From NCBI RefSeq assembly GCF_016864555.1, contig NZ_CP044011.1, forward strand, positions 4,111,501 through 4,175,500: a stretch of 64,000 nt of DNA, given 5' to 3'. Below the pieces are notes generated by a model. It was not told where the DNA came from and did not search any database. It saw only the letters and a list, made by a program, of their open reading frames with translations. Of this stretch, positions 29,413 through 39,361 are shown piece after piece. The stretch's first letter is position 1. Every line of letters starts with the position of its first letter. Position numbers and translations under genes: made by a program. The DNA comes from Sinorhizobium sp. BG8. GTDB lineage: Bacteria > Pseudomonadota > Alphaproteobacteria > Rhizobiales > Rhizobiaceae.

Positions 29413-29889
29413 CATGTACCGCCCAGATTGGAGCAATGAACCGCGACAGGAAGCCGCGAGCGGATTTGATCGACGAAATATAGATCCAGACAACCGCAGA
29501 GATATTCTGCGAATGAGATAGAGTTTCTGAAGTCTAGAGCGACGTTATCTCAACAAAATCAAACACTATTTCAAATTCTCTGTCCAGAGCCGGATTGCGC
29601 GAAACACATCTCGCGAGTTTGGTTCGGAGGGCTTCCGGTAGGACCGCAGTCGCATTGCCGCGTCGCATGCCCCGAACTGTCCATCCACTCGCGATTTATT
29701 GTTCCATGCACCCCCTCCAATCTATTGAATATCGCCAAAAAAAACGTCACCGTGGCGTCGATATGTGCCACAGGTTGCGCATAGGCTGGAATTCCCGAGA
29801 CATGCCGACAAGGAAGCCTTCGTAGAACGCGGCGCATCTGGAGCGGCAACTACCCGCAGGACAGGGAATAGGCCTGAGGAGGCTGCTCG
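29413..29889. other. Divergent intergenic region before the pectate-lyase-like gene
   Basis: No gene recognised. The left half is AT-rich (29510-29580) and probably carries the outward promoters of the formyltransferase and lyase genes. I see no strong hairpin or repeat. Confidence 0.4.
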
Positions 29890-31338
29890 ATGGAAAAGTC
29901 TGCACGAATTGCCGGCAGCAGCGGGAGTGCCGCTTGCCGGAGAAACCATTCCCGAGCCGGTTCTAGCCCCGTTTATCTCGGGGCCTTTGCGCTCTTCCTG
30001 TCATTGCTGGCCCCTCTTTTGTCCGAGGATCGATCCGCCGCACTCGCCAACGACGGTGTCCCCGCTTTTCCGGGAGCAGAAGGCTTCGGTAAGATGACCC
30101 AAGGCGGCCGAGGCGGACAGATCATCGACGTCACCAACCTCGACGATTCCGGTCCGGGCAGCCTGCGCGCCTGCGCCGAGGCGGAAGGTCCGCGAAACTG
30201 TGTGTTCCGGGTGTCCGGGGTGATCCGGCTGGAGCGCTCGATCGTCGTGCGCAAGGATAGCAGCAACCTGTCGATTCTCGGCCAGACGGCGCCTGGATCC
30301 GGTATCGTCATCACGATCGACGCGACGAACGAAGACAAGAAACACACACCGCTGTATATCCGTGGCGCCAACGACGTCATCGTCCGCCACATTCGGGTGC
30401 GTCCCCGCCTGCCGAATACCGTCAGCAACATAGACGGCCTGACAACCGAGAGCAGCGCACGGGTCTATGTCGACCACGTCTCCACCTCATGGGCGACGGA
30501 CGAGAACATCAACACGCATGCCAACTCAACCGAGATCACGATCGCGAACTCCATCTTCGCCGAAGGCCTCAACAAGCACAGCAAGTGCGCGCTGCTCGGC
30601 TCCGATCCTCGGATTCCGCAGCAGCTTACCTTCTGGAAGAACCTCTGCCTGTCCAACCGCGACCGCAATCCGGACAACAACCATTACGGCGACTCCTGCA
30701 TCGAGATCGTCAACAACGTCTTCTTCAACGCCCGCTCGGAATGGGCTGAGATCTACTCCCAGTTTCCGGGCGGCACGCCGATTTCCTTCGTCGGCAACTA
30801 CTTCAAGGCCGGCCCGAGCACCGACGACAAGACATACGCGCTTCGCTGGAAGCCAGCCGACAACCAGGCTACGCCGAAGATCTACCAGTCGGACAATGAG
30901 ACCTGGACGCCATCCGGCAAGACAATCGAGCTCATCGGACCGGACACGCAGCAATTCATGGTCGACAAGCCACCTTGTGCGCTCGCCATCGACAAGGTGC
31001 TGCCGGCCAAGCAGGCCTATGACGAGGTGCGCGCAGGCTCGGGCGCTTTCCCGCGGGACGCACTCGACAAAGCCTGGATCGAGGATCTCGGCGACCAGGG
31101 CAAGGAAGGTCGCGGCAAGATGGTCATGGAATCGCGGGAGCTTCCCGAAGTCGACGCCGGCACGCCGTACAAGGACGAGGACGCAGACGGAATGGCTGAC
31201 AGCTGGGAGGCCCAGTCCGGAGCCGAAGTCGGCGTGAACGATGCCTGGACGGACGCCGGCAAGGACGGATGGACCCGCTTCGACCTGTTCATGCAATGGC
31301 TATCCGAGGAACGCATCGCCGGCCGCTATCCGCAATAG
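29890..31338 (+). CDS. Secreted pectate-lyase-like polysaccharide lyase (right-handed beta-helix)
   Basis: 482 residues. About 28 polar residues precede a hydrophobic segment (VYLGAFALFLSLLAPLLS) that acts as a signal peptide or anchor, so the protein is exported. The mature start PAFPGAEGFGKMTQGGRGGQ and VTNLDDSGPGSLRACAE are hallmarks of the PL1-like pectate lyase group, and VDHVSTSWATDENI with repeated N-rich turns is the beta-helix core. The family cleaves uronic-acid polysaccharides by beta-elimination. It sits just before lpsL and ugd, which make UDP-galacturonate, so its natural target may be the cell's own uronic-acid exopolysaccharide, for chain release or length control. A GAGGAGG ribosome site fixes the start. 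Confidence 0.88.
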   Translation: MEKSARIAGSSGSAACRRNHSRAGSSPVYLGAFALFLSLLAPLLSEDRSAALANDGVPAFPGAEGFGKMTQGGRGGQIIDVTNLDDSGPGSLRACAEAEGPRNCVFRVSGVIRLERSIVVRKDSSNLSILGQTAPGSGIVITIDATNEDKKHTPLYIRGANDVIVRHIRVRPRLPNTVSNIDGLTTESSARVYVDHVSTSWATDENINTHANSTEITIANSIFAEGLNKHSKCALLGSDPRIPQQLTFWKNLCLSNRDRNPDNNHYGDSCIEIVNNVFFNARSEWAEIYSQFPGGTPISFVGNYFKAGPSTDDKTYALRWKPADNQATPKIYQSDNETWTPSGKTIELIGPDTQQFMVDKPPCALAIDKVLPAKQAYDEVRAGSGAFPRDALDKAWIEDLGDQGKEGRGKMVMESRELPEVDAGTPYKDEDADGMADSWEAQSGAEVGVNDAWTDAGKDGWTRFDLFMQWLSEERIAGRYPQ

Positions 31339-31406
31339 CGGCCATGTCATGAGAGTAAGCTTCCATGCCGGTCCCGGCTAACCCCGGGAAGGGATAGGTA
31401 CGGACG

Positions 31407-32426
31407 CTACGCCGTGAGCTCCCTGCCGGTTTCCAGGTACCACTTGACGAAGGCCCGTATGCCTTCCGGAAGCTCCGTGGTTGGCCGGAAGCCGGTGAGC
31501 GCCGAAAGTAATTCGAAGCTCGCATAAGTTCGCGGAACATCGCCCTGCTGCATCGGTAGCATCTTGCGCAAGGCCTTGCGCCCGAGCGCATTTTCCAGTT
31601 CATCCACGAATTCGAGGAGCCCGCGCGGTTGCCCCCCGCCGATGTTTACGACCCGATAGGGTGCAATGCGTGAAAGCGTTTCCACCCCGGCAGGGGTTTC
31701 CACCCGGTTCGCCTCTGACGGCACGATGTGGGACAGCCGCACGATCGCCTCGACGAGATCGTCGATGTAGGTGAAATCGCGGCTCATCTTTCCTTCGCCG
31801 TAGATCTCGATCTCGTTGCCGTCGAGTATGGCCTTCGTGAACTTGAAGAGCGCCATGTCCGGCCGTCCCCATGGACCGTAGACCGTGAAGAAGCGGAAAA
31901 CCGTCGTAGGGATCTTGTAGAGATGCGCGTGGCAGTGGGCGATCAGCTCCATGCTCTTCTTGGTCGCCGCATAGATGGTCAACGGCTCATCAGCCCTGTC
32001 GACCTCACGGAAAGGAATGGAGCTGTTCGCTCCATAAACCGACGAGGTGGAGGCGAGCAGAAGATGCTTGCAGCCGCTCGCCTTGGCAGCTTCCAGAATG
32101 TTCCATGAGCCCGTCACGTTCGAATCGAGATAGGCTTCCGGATTTTCGAGGCTGTAGCGAACCCCGGCTTGCGCCGCGAGGTGAATGATGACGTCGGGTC
32201 TTGCCTCCGCCACGGCTTCGTTCACCCGTTCGCGTTCCTCCAGCATGGCGATGTGCCTGCTGAACTCCGGAAACTGCATCAGGGCGGCGTGACGCGCCTC
32301 CTTGAGCCGAACGTCATAGTAGGGCGTCATGCCGTCGAAGCCGGCCACGACATGGCCATCCTCGAGCAGGCGGCGTGCAAGATGAAAGCCGATGAAGCCG
32401 GCCGTTCCGGTGATCAGGTATCGCAA
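31407..32426 (-). CDS. lpsL: UDP-glucuronate 4-epimerase
   Basis: 339 residues of the extended SDR family. The cofactor loop is [18 protein letters not shown], the catalytic triad includes Ser/Thr in [10 protein letters not shown] and YxxxK in [11 protein letters not shown], and [19 protein letters not shown] is the strong signature of UDP-glucuronate epimerases. It converts UDP-glucuronate to UDP-galacturonate. The start codon is TTG at 32426 with a good GGAGG ribosome site six bases away. It follows ugd by 12 bases in the same operon, so the two genes carry UDP-glucose through to UDP-galacturonate. Confidence 0.92.
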   Translation of the reverse strand: MRYLITGTAGFIGFHLARRLLEDGHVVAGFDGMTPYYDVRLKEARHAALMQFPEFSRHIAMLEERERVNEAVAEARPDVIIHLAAQAGVRYSLENPEAYLDSNVTGSWNILEAAKASGCKHLLLASTSSVYGANSSIPFREVDRADEPLTIYAATKKSMELIAHCHAHLYKIPTTVFRFFTVYGPWGRPDMALFKFTKAILDGNEIEIYGEGKMSRDFTYIDDLVEAIVRLSHIVPSEANRVETPAGVETLSRIAPYRVVNIGGGQPRGLLEFVDELENALGRKALRKMLPMQQGDVPRTYASFELLSALTGFRPTTELPEGIRAFVKWYLETGRELTA

Positions 32427-32438
32427 CGGCTTCCTCCG

Positions 32439-33740
32439 TCAGCTTCCGACGCCATAATAGCGGAAGCCTGCTTTCTGCATTTCTACACGATTGTAAATAT
32501 TACGCAAATCGACAATTGCCGCGCTATGCATGACCGATTTCAGGCGCGGAAGGTCGAGCGCACGGAATGCGTCCCATTCGGTCACGATCACCAGCGCGTC
32601 GGCACCCTCGGCGATATCATAAGGGCTCTCGCCGTAGACGACATCGTTGAGGTAGTGCTTTGCGGCCCCCATGCCCTCCGGATCGAAAGCGTGGACGATC
32701 GCGCCATTGTCCTGCAGGGCCTGGATGATGGAAAGTGAGGGCGCCTCACGCATGTCGTCGGTGTTCGGCTTGAACGTCAGGCCGAGTATGGCGATCTTCT
32801 TGTCGCGCACGCTGCCGTCGCAGGCGGCGACCACCTTGCGCGCCATGGCCCTCTTGCGCTTGTCGTTGAAGCTGACCGTCGCTTCGATCAGGCTGACCGA
32901 CATATCGTGGTCCTGCGCGGTCTTGACCAGCGCGAGCGTGTCCTTCGGGAAGCACGAGCCGCCATATCCGGGACCGGCATGGAGAAACTTGTCGCCGATC
33001 CGCTTGTCGAGACCGATGCCCTTGGCGACCTTCTGCACATCGGCGCCGACCTTTTCGCACAGGTCCGCGATCTCGTTGATGAAGGTGATCTTCATCGCGA
33101 GGAAGGCATTTCCGGCATACTTGATGAGCTCGGATGTCCGACGCTCGCAGACGAGGATGGGCGCCTCGTTGAGATAGAGCGGCCGATAGACGGCACGCAT
33201 GACCTCGGTCGCACGCTCGCTGCTCGTGCCGAGCACGATGCGGTCCGGGCGCTTGAAATCCGCAATCGCGGCGCCCTCGCGCAGAAACTCGGGATTGGAG
33301 ACGACGTCGATATCGGCATCCGGATTGACACGGCGCACGATCCTTTCAACTTCGTCGCCCGTCCCCACCGGCACGGTGGATTTGGTCACGACGACCGTAT
33401 AGCCCTTTGCCGCGCGCGCGATCTCTTCGGCCGCTGCATAGACATAGGCAAGGTCCGCATGACCGTCGCCGCGCCGTGAAGGCGTACCGACGGCGACGAA
33501 GACGACATCAGCCTCGCTCACGGCTGACGCGAGATCCATCGAGAAGCTGAGGCGGCCGGAATTCATGTTGGTCTGGACGATCTCGCTAAGGCCCGGCTCG
33601 AAGATCGGTATGATCCCCTGCTTCAGGGCCTTGATCTTTTCCTCCACGATGTCGACGCAGATCACGTCATGACCGAAGTCTGCGAAACAGGCACCCGAAA
33701 CGAGACCTACATATCCGGAGCCGATCATCACAAGGCGCAT
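32439..33740 (-). CDS. ugd: UDP-glucose 6-dehydrogenase
   Basis: 433 residues, the usual length. The NAD loop is MIGSGYVGLVSGACFADFGH, the catalytic Cys is in GPGYGGSCFPKDTLAL (about residue 267), and LTFKPNTDDMREAPS lies in the C-terminal UDP-sugar domain. It oxidises UDP-glucose to UDP-glucuronate with two NAD+. In rhizobia the same enzyme is called RkpK. With lpsL it supplies both uronic acid donors for the surface polysaccharides of this cluster. An AGGG ribosome site precedes the ATG. Confidence 0.96.
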   Translation of the reverse strand: MRLVMIGSGYVGLVSGACFADFGHDVICVDIVEEKIKALKQGIIPIFEPGLSEIVQTNMNSGRLSFSMDLASAVSEADVVFVAVGTPSRRGDGHADLAYVYAAAEEIARAAKGYTVVVTKSTVPVGTGDEVERIVRRVNPDADIDVVSNPEFLREGAAIADFKRPDRIVLGTSSERATEVMRAVYRPLYLNEAPILVCERRTSELIKYAGNAFLAMKITFINEIADLCEKVGADVQKVAKGIGLDKRIGDKFLHAGPGYGGSCFPKDTLALVKTAQDHDMSVSLIEATVSFNDKRKRAMARKVVAACDGSVRDKKIAILGLTFKPNTDDMREAPSLSIIQALQDNGAIVHAFDPEGMGAAKHYLNDVVYGESPYDIAEGADALVIVTEWDAFRALDLPRLKSVMHSAAIVDLRNIYNRVEMQKAGFRYYGVGS

Positions 33741-33883
33741 GTTGCCCTACCCATCTTTTTGTTTTCATTATGCGGTCACGTCGAAACAGTGAGCGCGACT
33801 CTTGCAGAACGCTCCGGCGCCCGCAAGTCGCTGGCTTGCTCTCGAGCCCGAAACGAAGACGGTATCCAAAGCCGATCGGCAGC

Positions 33884-35074
33884 CTAAGCCTCCGCCGCCG
33901 ACAGACTGACATGCGGATCGGTCGCCTGCAGCACGACTGTGCGAACGACCCGCGCGACCTCTTCCATGGCCTGCCGGTCGAAGGACGGATCGACCAGGAA
34001 GGCGATGCTCGTTTCCCCAAGCTCCCGCGCGACGGCAAGGCCCCACTTCGGCGAAAGCCCCAGATCCACGAAGCACTTTTCGAGATAGATTTCCGAGCAG
34101 CTTCCGTAGAAGCACGGAACGCCCGCGGCGTTTATCTCGGCGATGATCGTGTCCCGGCTGGCGCCGGCACGCAGGAACTCAGGACGAATGAAGGTGTAGA
34201 AGCGATAGAAGGCGTGCTCGATACCGGGGCCTGGCATCGGCGTGCGAAGTGCCTCGATATCACCAAGCGCATCGGCAAGGATGCCGGCGTTGCGTGTGCG
34301 GATGGCATGCCAGTCATCGAGACGCTCCAGTTGCCTCAGGCCAAGCACCGCCTGGATCGAGGTCATCCGCCAGTTCGTTCCGATCGTTTCGTGCAGCCAC
34401 CGGAAACCCACCGGATGGGCCGCCTTGAAGACCGTATCGTAGGACTTTCCGTGATCCTTGCGGCTCCACGCCTTTTTCCAGAGAGCTTCGTCGTCGAGAG
34501 CGATCAGGCCGCCCTCCCCGCCCGTCGTCAGGATCTTGTCCTGGCAGAACGAGAATGCGGCTATGTCTCCGAAGCTTCCAACCGGGCGACCGTCGATCCG
34601 TGCGCCATGCGCCTGGGCACAGTCCTCGATGACCCAGAGCCCCTTCTCGCGGGCAAGCGCCATGATTTCCGGCATGTCGCAGGGCCAGCCCGCCAGGTGG
34701 ACCACTATGATACCGCGCGTCTTCGCAGTTATCTTGTCGGCAATCGTTTCGGCCGTGATGTTCTGGCTGTTCGGATCGATCTCGGCGAAGATCGGCACGC
34801 CGCCGCAGAAGGGAACGCAGGACGCGGAGGCGACGAAGCTGCGGGGGGTGACAATGACCTCGTCACCCGGCTGAAGGTCGAGCGCATAGAGCGCCAGATC
34901 CAGGGCAACCGTGCCATTGGCGAGTGCGATCGCATGCCCGCGCCCGAGCAGCTGCGCATAGGCTTCCTCGAAGCGTTTCACATGCGGTCCGGTCCAGGCG
35001 TTGACCTCCCCTGACCTCAGGACCGCGACGACATCCTCTATCTGCTCTTCGTCATATATGGGCCAACGCTTCAT
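33884..35074 (-). CDS. DegT/DnrJ/EryC1-family sugar-nucleotide aminotransferase
   Basis: 396 residues of the PLP type I fold. VALANGT-type loop IALANGTVALDLALYAL, the PLP ring Asp region VIEDCAQAHGARIDG and the Schiff-base Lys in SFCQDKILTTGGEGG are present. These enzymes add an amino group to a keto-sugar nucleotide. A CapD-like 4,6-dehydratase (43.5-45.8 kb) could provide the keto sugar. The ATG at 35074 has an AGGGA ribosome site, and the PIG-L-type deacetylase gene ends 56 bases upstream in the same direction, so both probably act on the same amino sugar. Confidence 0.92.
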   Translation of the reverse strand: MKRWPIYDEEQIEDVVAVLRSGEVNAWTGPHVKRFEEAYAQLLGRGHAIALANGTVALDLALYALDLQPGDEVIVTPRSFVASASCVPFCGGVPIFAEIDPNSQNITAETIADKITAKTRGIIVVHLAGWPCDMPEIMALAREKGLWVIEDCAQAHGARIDGRPVGSFGDIAAFSFCQDKILTTGGEGGLIALDDEALWKKAWSRKDHGKSYDTVFKAAHPVGFRWLHETIGTNWRMTSIQAVLGLRQLERLDDWHAIRTRNAGILADALGDIEALRTPMPGPGIEHAFYRFYTFIRPEFLRAGASRDTIIAEINAAGVPCFYGSCSEIYLEKCFVDLGLSPKWGLAVARELGETSIAFLVDPSFDRQAMEEVARVVRTVVLQATDPHVSLSAAEA

Positions 35075-35130
35075 GAATGGTCCCTCTCGTTTCAGATTCC
35101 GTCCCGGCGCGACGTTGCGCGACGGTACGG

Positions 35131-35817
35131 TCACATCACCTGGCGGATGAGGACAAAAGCCTCTGCGGCACGCCGCATCACGGTGGCCCCGCGCAGGGTC
35201 GCCAGCGCCTTCAGGGTCTCGATCGATCTTTCGTGCGGCGCTTCTCTTACCTGCGATGCATAAGCCTTCATCGCGGAAAGCTTTGTCTCCAGGTGATCGG
35301 CCACATCCACATAGACGTTTGGCACGAAACTGGGCGTCACATAGGGGGCGTTCCAGTTTGTTTCCGAAACGGTTTCGTAGGCGAGCACCAGCCGTGGATA
35401 TTCAGCCTGGTGCGGCCGTGCCGAGACGAGCGACGACAGGAAGATCAGCTGGTGATCGATATGCATGTCGCCGATGAACGGCACCAGCAGCGTCTGCGGC
35501 CGCAGTTTCTGCACGAGTTCGAGAAGCGCGGCATTGAGCGCCGAATGAGCCGTCTCGGCAATGCCGGCCGCGGGAAAGCCGAGCCAGAAGGTCTCCCTTA
35601 CGCCGAGCAGGCGATGCGCCTCGCCGGCCTCCGCCTTTGCCCGCGCGACCGTCCCGGCCGGGAAGGCAGGCGGCAGGGCCTGGGTCACGATCGCGACAAA
35701 AACGTCGTTTCCTTCCGCGGCAAGCCGCGCCATCGTGCCGCCGGCACCGAGCACCTCATCGTCCGGATGCGGCGCGATGACGAGCGTTCTTCCGAAAGTG
35801 TCCAACCGATGTTCCAT
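35131..35817 (-). CDS. PIG-L/LmbE-family deacetylase
   Basis: 228 residues. LVIAPHPDDEVLGAGGTMARL at the N-terminus is the zinc motif (His, Asp, Asp) and GDMHIDHQLIFL supplies the third metal His. Members remove N-acetyl groups from sugars such as GlcNAc in lipids, mycothiol-type compounds or nucleotide sugars, in the cytoplasm. Placement before the DegT aminotransferase suggests tailoring of an amino sugar. A GTG at 35820 directly before the ATG is an alternative start; the AGAGGTG ribosome site fits both. Confidence 0.9.
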   Translation of the reverse strand: MEHRLDTFGRTLVIAPHPDDEVLGAGGTMARLAAEGNDVFVAIVTQALPPAFPAGTVARAKAEAGEAHRLLGVRETFWLGFPAAGIAETAHSALNAALLELVQKLRPQTLLVPFIGDMHIDHQLIFLSSLVSARPHQAEYPRLVLAYETVSETNWNAPYVTPSFVPNVYVDVADHLETKLSAMKAYASQVREAPHERSIETLKALATLRGATVMRRAAEAFVLIRQVM

Positions 35818-36061
35818 CACAGAACACCTCTTTCATCGGGGGCGCATTCGCAAAGGCTGGGCTTGCAGGCCAAATGGCTCGCATGCCGCAGCGACATGGC
35901 CGCCAGCAGATGAGATGCAGGAGAAGTCTCGAGGGGTGAAAGGCAGGCGGCAGGGATGTTTTCAGCAGCAAGATAGGAATGCGACACTCTCATACAGAGA
36001 CTCCAGTGAACACAGATCCGGCGTTGAATGGGGTGGTCCGAGGTGGTTTGCCCAAGCCCCG

Positions 36062-37312
36062 TCACGTGCCCGACAAGGAGACGACGACCACGTCGCCGGG
36101 CAACAATTCCGTGAATGTCGAGGCAGTTATGCTCTTGCGTTTTCCGCTCTCCTCGCGCCGCACCTCGTAGGAAAAGGAGATCTTGCTCTTGGCCCTGTCC
36201 TTCTCCTCGGACTCGATCGACGCTAGGAGGAAGAACTGCTCTTCGGCGGACTGCCTGGAGGAGATCAACTTCTGAAGCGTTACCTCGCGCTCCTGAAGCT
36301 TCATCAGCAGTTCCTTCTCGCGATCGGCGGAAAGCTGCGTCAGCTGAAACTTGAGGTTTCCGAGCTCGCGCCGGGACCGCGACATTTCCGCATAGATGCC
36401 GAGCAGGCTTGCCTTTTCACCGGATGCCTGCGTCTTGGCACGGGAAAGGTCCGCTTCCGTGTTGAGTTCGCGGGCTCTGAGCCCAGCTACCCGGTCCAGA
36501 TCCTTCAGGCTCATCGCAACGACTTCTTTCTGCTGCGCTTCGAGTTCCGTCAGAATCCTCAAGCTTTCGGTGCTCTCGGTAATGCCCTCGTTAAGAATAT
36601 CGGTCTGAGACTTCATAGTCGCCATGTCCGACTTAAGTATCTTTTCCTCGAGGTCGATGAGACTTTTCAGATTTGTATTCTTGACATAGTTCTCGGCAGC
36701 CTTCGGAACCAGCGCAAGATCGAGGTGGTCGAGCCCGCGTAACTGCGACTGAAGCCGAGCCGCATAGACCGCCTCGCTGACGATCAACGCATCTGTTCCA
36801 TCGATCTCGCCACGCAGGCGTGCACGGACCATCAGCTTGTCCGACGGATTGATGACCGCGGTCTGCGTTCCACCCGCGAGGCCGATTGACTGCTCGACCG
36901 TCAGGCCCGGGTAGAACGGAAAAGAACCGGGCGACTTGACGTCACCCAGAACGAAGATAGGCCTGAAAGTAGCGATATTGAGGGAAATCTTCGGGTCTAC
37001 GAGGATTTCTCTTTTCTTGAACTCTGTGCGCAGCTTATCGAGCGCCTCGGATACCGTCAGCCCTCCGACTTCCACGCCACCGATCAGGGGAAACTGCCCC
37101 TGCCCATCGGTCGTGACAATCAGGGTGACCGGAAGTTCCGTGTCATCAAGAAAATCGAACGTCACCGCATCTCCGGGGGCGATGCGGTAGGAGTCCACGC
37201 CCGCCAGAGCGCAGTTCACGGAGAACAGTCCGAGGCCCAAAGCGAATGCGGCCGCGATACCCATGCGACCGGCCCGGAGGATCCGACGGCGCACCGAATT
37301 CCAGAATGCCAT
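36062..37312 (-). CDS. Polysaccharide export protein (OPX type) with long coiled coil, ExoF-like
   Basis: 416 residues. A signal peptide (MGIAAAFALGLGLFSVNCALAG) leads into the polysaccharide-export (poly_export) domain: YRIAPGDAVTFDFL, GQFPLIGGVEVGGLTVSEA. A SLBB-like segment follows (FVLGDVKSPGSFPFYPGLTVEQSIGLAGG). Residues about 200-360 are a heptad-rich coiled coil, as in ExoF of succinoglycan systems. There is no lipobox, unlike Wza. It would form the periplasmic or outer-membrane export conduit with a Wzz/BY-kinase partner, probably the one at 39.4-41.6 kb. The ATG at 37312 has a GGGAG site. The gene reads away from the flippase gene across an AT-rich promoter region. Confidence 0.88.
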   Translation of the reverse strand: MAFWNSVRRRILRAGRMGIAAAFALGLGLFSVNCALAGVDSYRIAPGDAVTFDFLDDTELPVTLIVTTDGQGQFPLIGGVEVGGLTVSEALDKLRTEFKKREILVDPKISLNIATFRPIFVLGDVKSPGSFPFYPGLTVEQSIGLAGGTQTAVINPSDKLMVRARLRGEIDGTDALIVSEAVYAARLQSQLRGLDHLDLALVPKAAENYVKNTNLKSLIDLEEKILKSDMATMKSQTDILNEGITESTESLRILTELEAQQKEVVAMSLKDLDRVAGLRARELNTEADLSRAKTQASGEKASLLGIYAEMSRSRRELGNLKFQLTQLSADREKELLMKLQEREVTLQKLISSRQSAEEQFFLLASIESEEKDRAKSKISFSYEVRREESGKRKSITASTFTELLPGDVVVVSLSGT

Positions 37313-37664
37313 GCAATGCTCCCACAACTAAAACTTCGGATGCAATGCTTTTCCTAGACGTTAGCATATATCTTCAGGCAAATCAGACAATTTTTATGAC
37401 ATAAAGAAAAATAATTTACCCTATGATCGGGAAAATATACACGGTCAATAGGTGTATTTTTTCTGTTTACATTTAAAATCTACACTCACACCACCCTCAG
37501 TTGCCTTCTCTCCAAGATATAAATTTTGACTCTCGTATAGTCATAAGTGGAGAACCGGGATAAGCTACGCCGCTGGAACCGCTAAGCGGCGTGCAAACGC
37601 GGGAAAGTCGAATTCTATACTCATAGTAAACTGGTGACCTGGTGTTTCGCGAGGGGTTCGGTTT
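37313..37664. promoter_or_regulatory. AT-rich divergent promoter region between OPX and flippase genes
   Basis: 352 bases much richer in A+T than the surroundings, with no gene. An inverted pair ATACAC (37437-37442) and GTGTAT (37452-37457) sits in its centre inside AAAAT/TTTT flanks. In rhizobia AT-rich stretches before exopolysaccharide genes are common targets of Ros/MucR-type regulators; that is inference. Confidence 0.5.
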
Positions 37665-39017
37665 GTGCGTATTCTGAGAAAGATAAGCCATAGAATAGAC
37701 AACGCGAGATCGAGCTGGCAGATAGAAAAAGGCAGTATCGAACGCATCAAGAGCATCCTCCACCTATTAACGGGTAACTTCGCCAGTTCATTCATCGGGC
37801 TTGCAGGTTTTGCATTGACGGCGAGAGCACTCGGCCCGGCAGACTACGGGATGCTTGCGCTTTGCTTCTCCTATTCGCGCGCAATCGAGCGGCTCGTCGC
37901 CTTCCGATCGTGGCAACCCCTGATCAAGTTCGGATCGCACGCGCTGCACACCAACGCGATGGCGGACTTCAAGGCGCTCCTCAAGTTCGGCCTGGCGCTG
38001 GACGCGGGTGCCGCCCTGCTCGCCTGGGCCGTGGCCATTGTCCTTCTGCTGTTCGCAGCGCCCTATCTGGGCATTTCTTCCCAAACGGCCCATTTCGCGA
38101 TCATCTATTGTTCGGTCCTGCCGTTCCAGATCACCGGAATGCCCACCGCGGTCCTGCGGCTTTTCGGCCGTTTCCACATCATGGCCTACGGGCAGGTCAC
38201 GGCGAGTATCATTCGTGTGCTGCTCTGCCTGGCCGGCGTGCTGCTTGGCGGAGGGTTGTACGAATTCCTCTTGATCTGGATGGGCTCCCAGATCATCGGG
38301 TCGCTCTGCACCACGACACTCGCCTTCATCGAGTTGCACAGGCGCGGAATCAAGGGGGTTCTCACGGCCCCACTTCGTGGCATCGCCTCGCGGTTTCCCG
38401 ACATCTGGAAGTTTTCCATCTCCTCGAACTTCTCTCTCGCAATCCGCTCGAGTGCCTTCGAGGTCGACACGTTGCTGGTGGGCTTCCTCGCCGATCCGGC
38501 ATCGGCGGGCCTGTTCCACATCGCCAAGCGCATCGGCAAGATCGCGCAGCAGGCGGGCCTGCAGGTCCAGGCCGTGCTTTACCCCGACCTTTCAAAGGCC
38601 TGGGCCGCGGGAGACTATACGGACTTCCGCAAAATCGTCGGCCAGACACAGTTGATCCTTCTGGCATTCGGCGTCGCTTCGCTGGCCTTCCTCTACGCGA
38701 CGATCGATCAGGTTCTGTTGTGGACGGCCGGCGCGAGCTTCCTTGCGGCGGGCTCCCTGGTGATGGTGCAAGCGATCGCGGTCACGCTGAACCTCTGCAC
38801 GCAGATACTGCACTCCGCGCTGCTGTCGATGGGGCTCGCGAGCTACATCCTTCGCAATGTGCTGATGGCGACGGCCGCGTTCCACCTGACGGCAATCACC
38901 CTCGTGCCTGAGATCGGCGCGATGGGAGCAAACATCGCGCATATCGTGATGGGTGCGATCTCGCTGATCACCATGACCTATACGTACCGGAAGTATTTTT
39001 CCGACCGGGCCATCTGA
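37665..39017 (+). CDS. Wzx-type polysaccharide flippase (MVF/PST family)
   Basis: 450 residues, 12-14 predicted membrane segments. The first segments (ILHLLTGNFASSFIGLAGFALTARALGPADYGMLALCFSY in pieces) show the ALGPADYG signature of the polysaccharide-transporter family. It would move lipid-linked repeat units across the inner membrane. The start is GTG at 37665 after GAGGGG. It is alone on the plus strand between two minus-strand export genes and ends before a strong bidirectional terminator. It is one of two flippases in the window. Confidence 0.88.
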   Translation: MRILRKISHRIDNARSSWQIEKGSIERIKSILHLLTGNFASSFIGLAGFALTARALGPADYGMLALCFSYSRAIERLVAFRSWQPLIKFGSHALHTNAMADFKALLKFGLALDAGAALLAWAVAIVLLLFAAPYLGISSQTAHFAIIYCSVLPFQITGMPTAVLRLFGRFHIMAYGQVTASIIRVLLCLAGVLLGGGLYEFLLIWMGSQIIGSLCTTTLAFIELHRRGIKGVLTAPLRGIASRFPDIWKFSISSNFSLAIRSSAFEVDTLLVGFLADPASAGLFHIAKRIGKIAQQAGLQVQAVLYPDLSKAWAAGDYTDFRKIVGQTQLILLAFGVASLAFLYATIDQVLLWTAGASFLAAGSLVMVQAIAVTLNLCTQILHSALLSMGLASYILRNVLMATAAFHLTAITLVPEIGAMGANIAHIVMGAISLITMTYTYRKYFSDRAI

Positions 39018-39270
39018 ACCTCCGGCTCCAGCGCGCATGCCCGCAACCCATCGCCGCCGCGCGCGCCCTTTCTGAAGAGCTGTCCTGCCCGAGCTTTCGG
39101 GATTTCTCAGGCTCGGAGGTCTGCCATTTCAACAGGAAGCTCTTATCGACCGGCAGCTCGAGCCTGGGCGAGAAGGATAACCGCGATGGCGCAAGGCACC
39201 ATCGCATTGGCCAAGCTTGAGACCCGAGCGGCCCCACCCCAGAAGGCGCTCTCGCCGCTCTCAAAAAAGC

Positions 39271-39303
39271 AAAGACCCCGCGCAGCGGCTGCACGGGGTC
39301 TTT
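39271..39303. terminator. Bidirectional intrinsic terminator between converging flippase and ExoP-like genes
   Basis: Perfect 10-bp arms AAAGACCCCG (39271-39280) and CGGGGTCTTT (39294-39303) with a 13-base loop. A T-run follows on the plus strand, and an A-run (39263-39268) lies before it, which gives Ts on the minus strand, so it can stop transcription both ways. Of the rest of 39018-39361, I see no other feature. Confidence 0.85.
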
Positions 39304-39361
39304 TGCGTTTCAAGACGCTGGCCATCAGCCGGAAACATCCGGCCGACGATGACAGGGGTGA

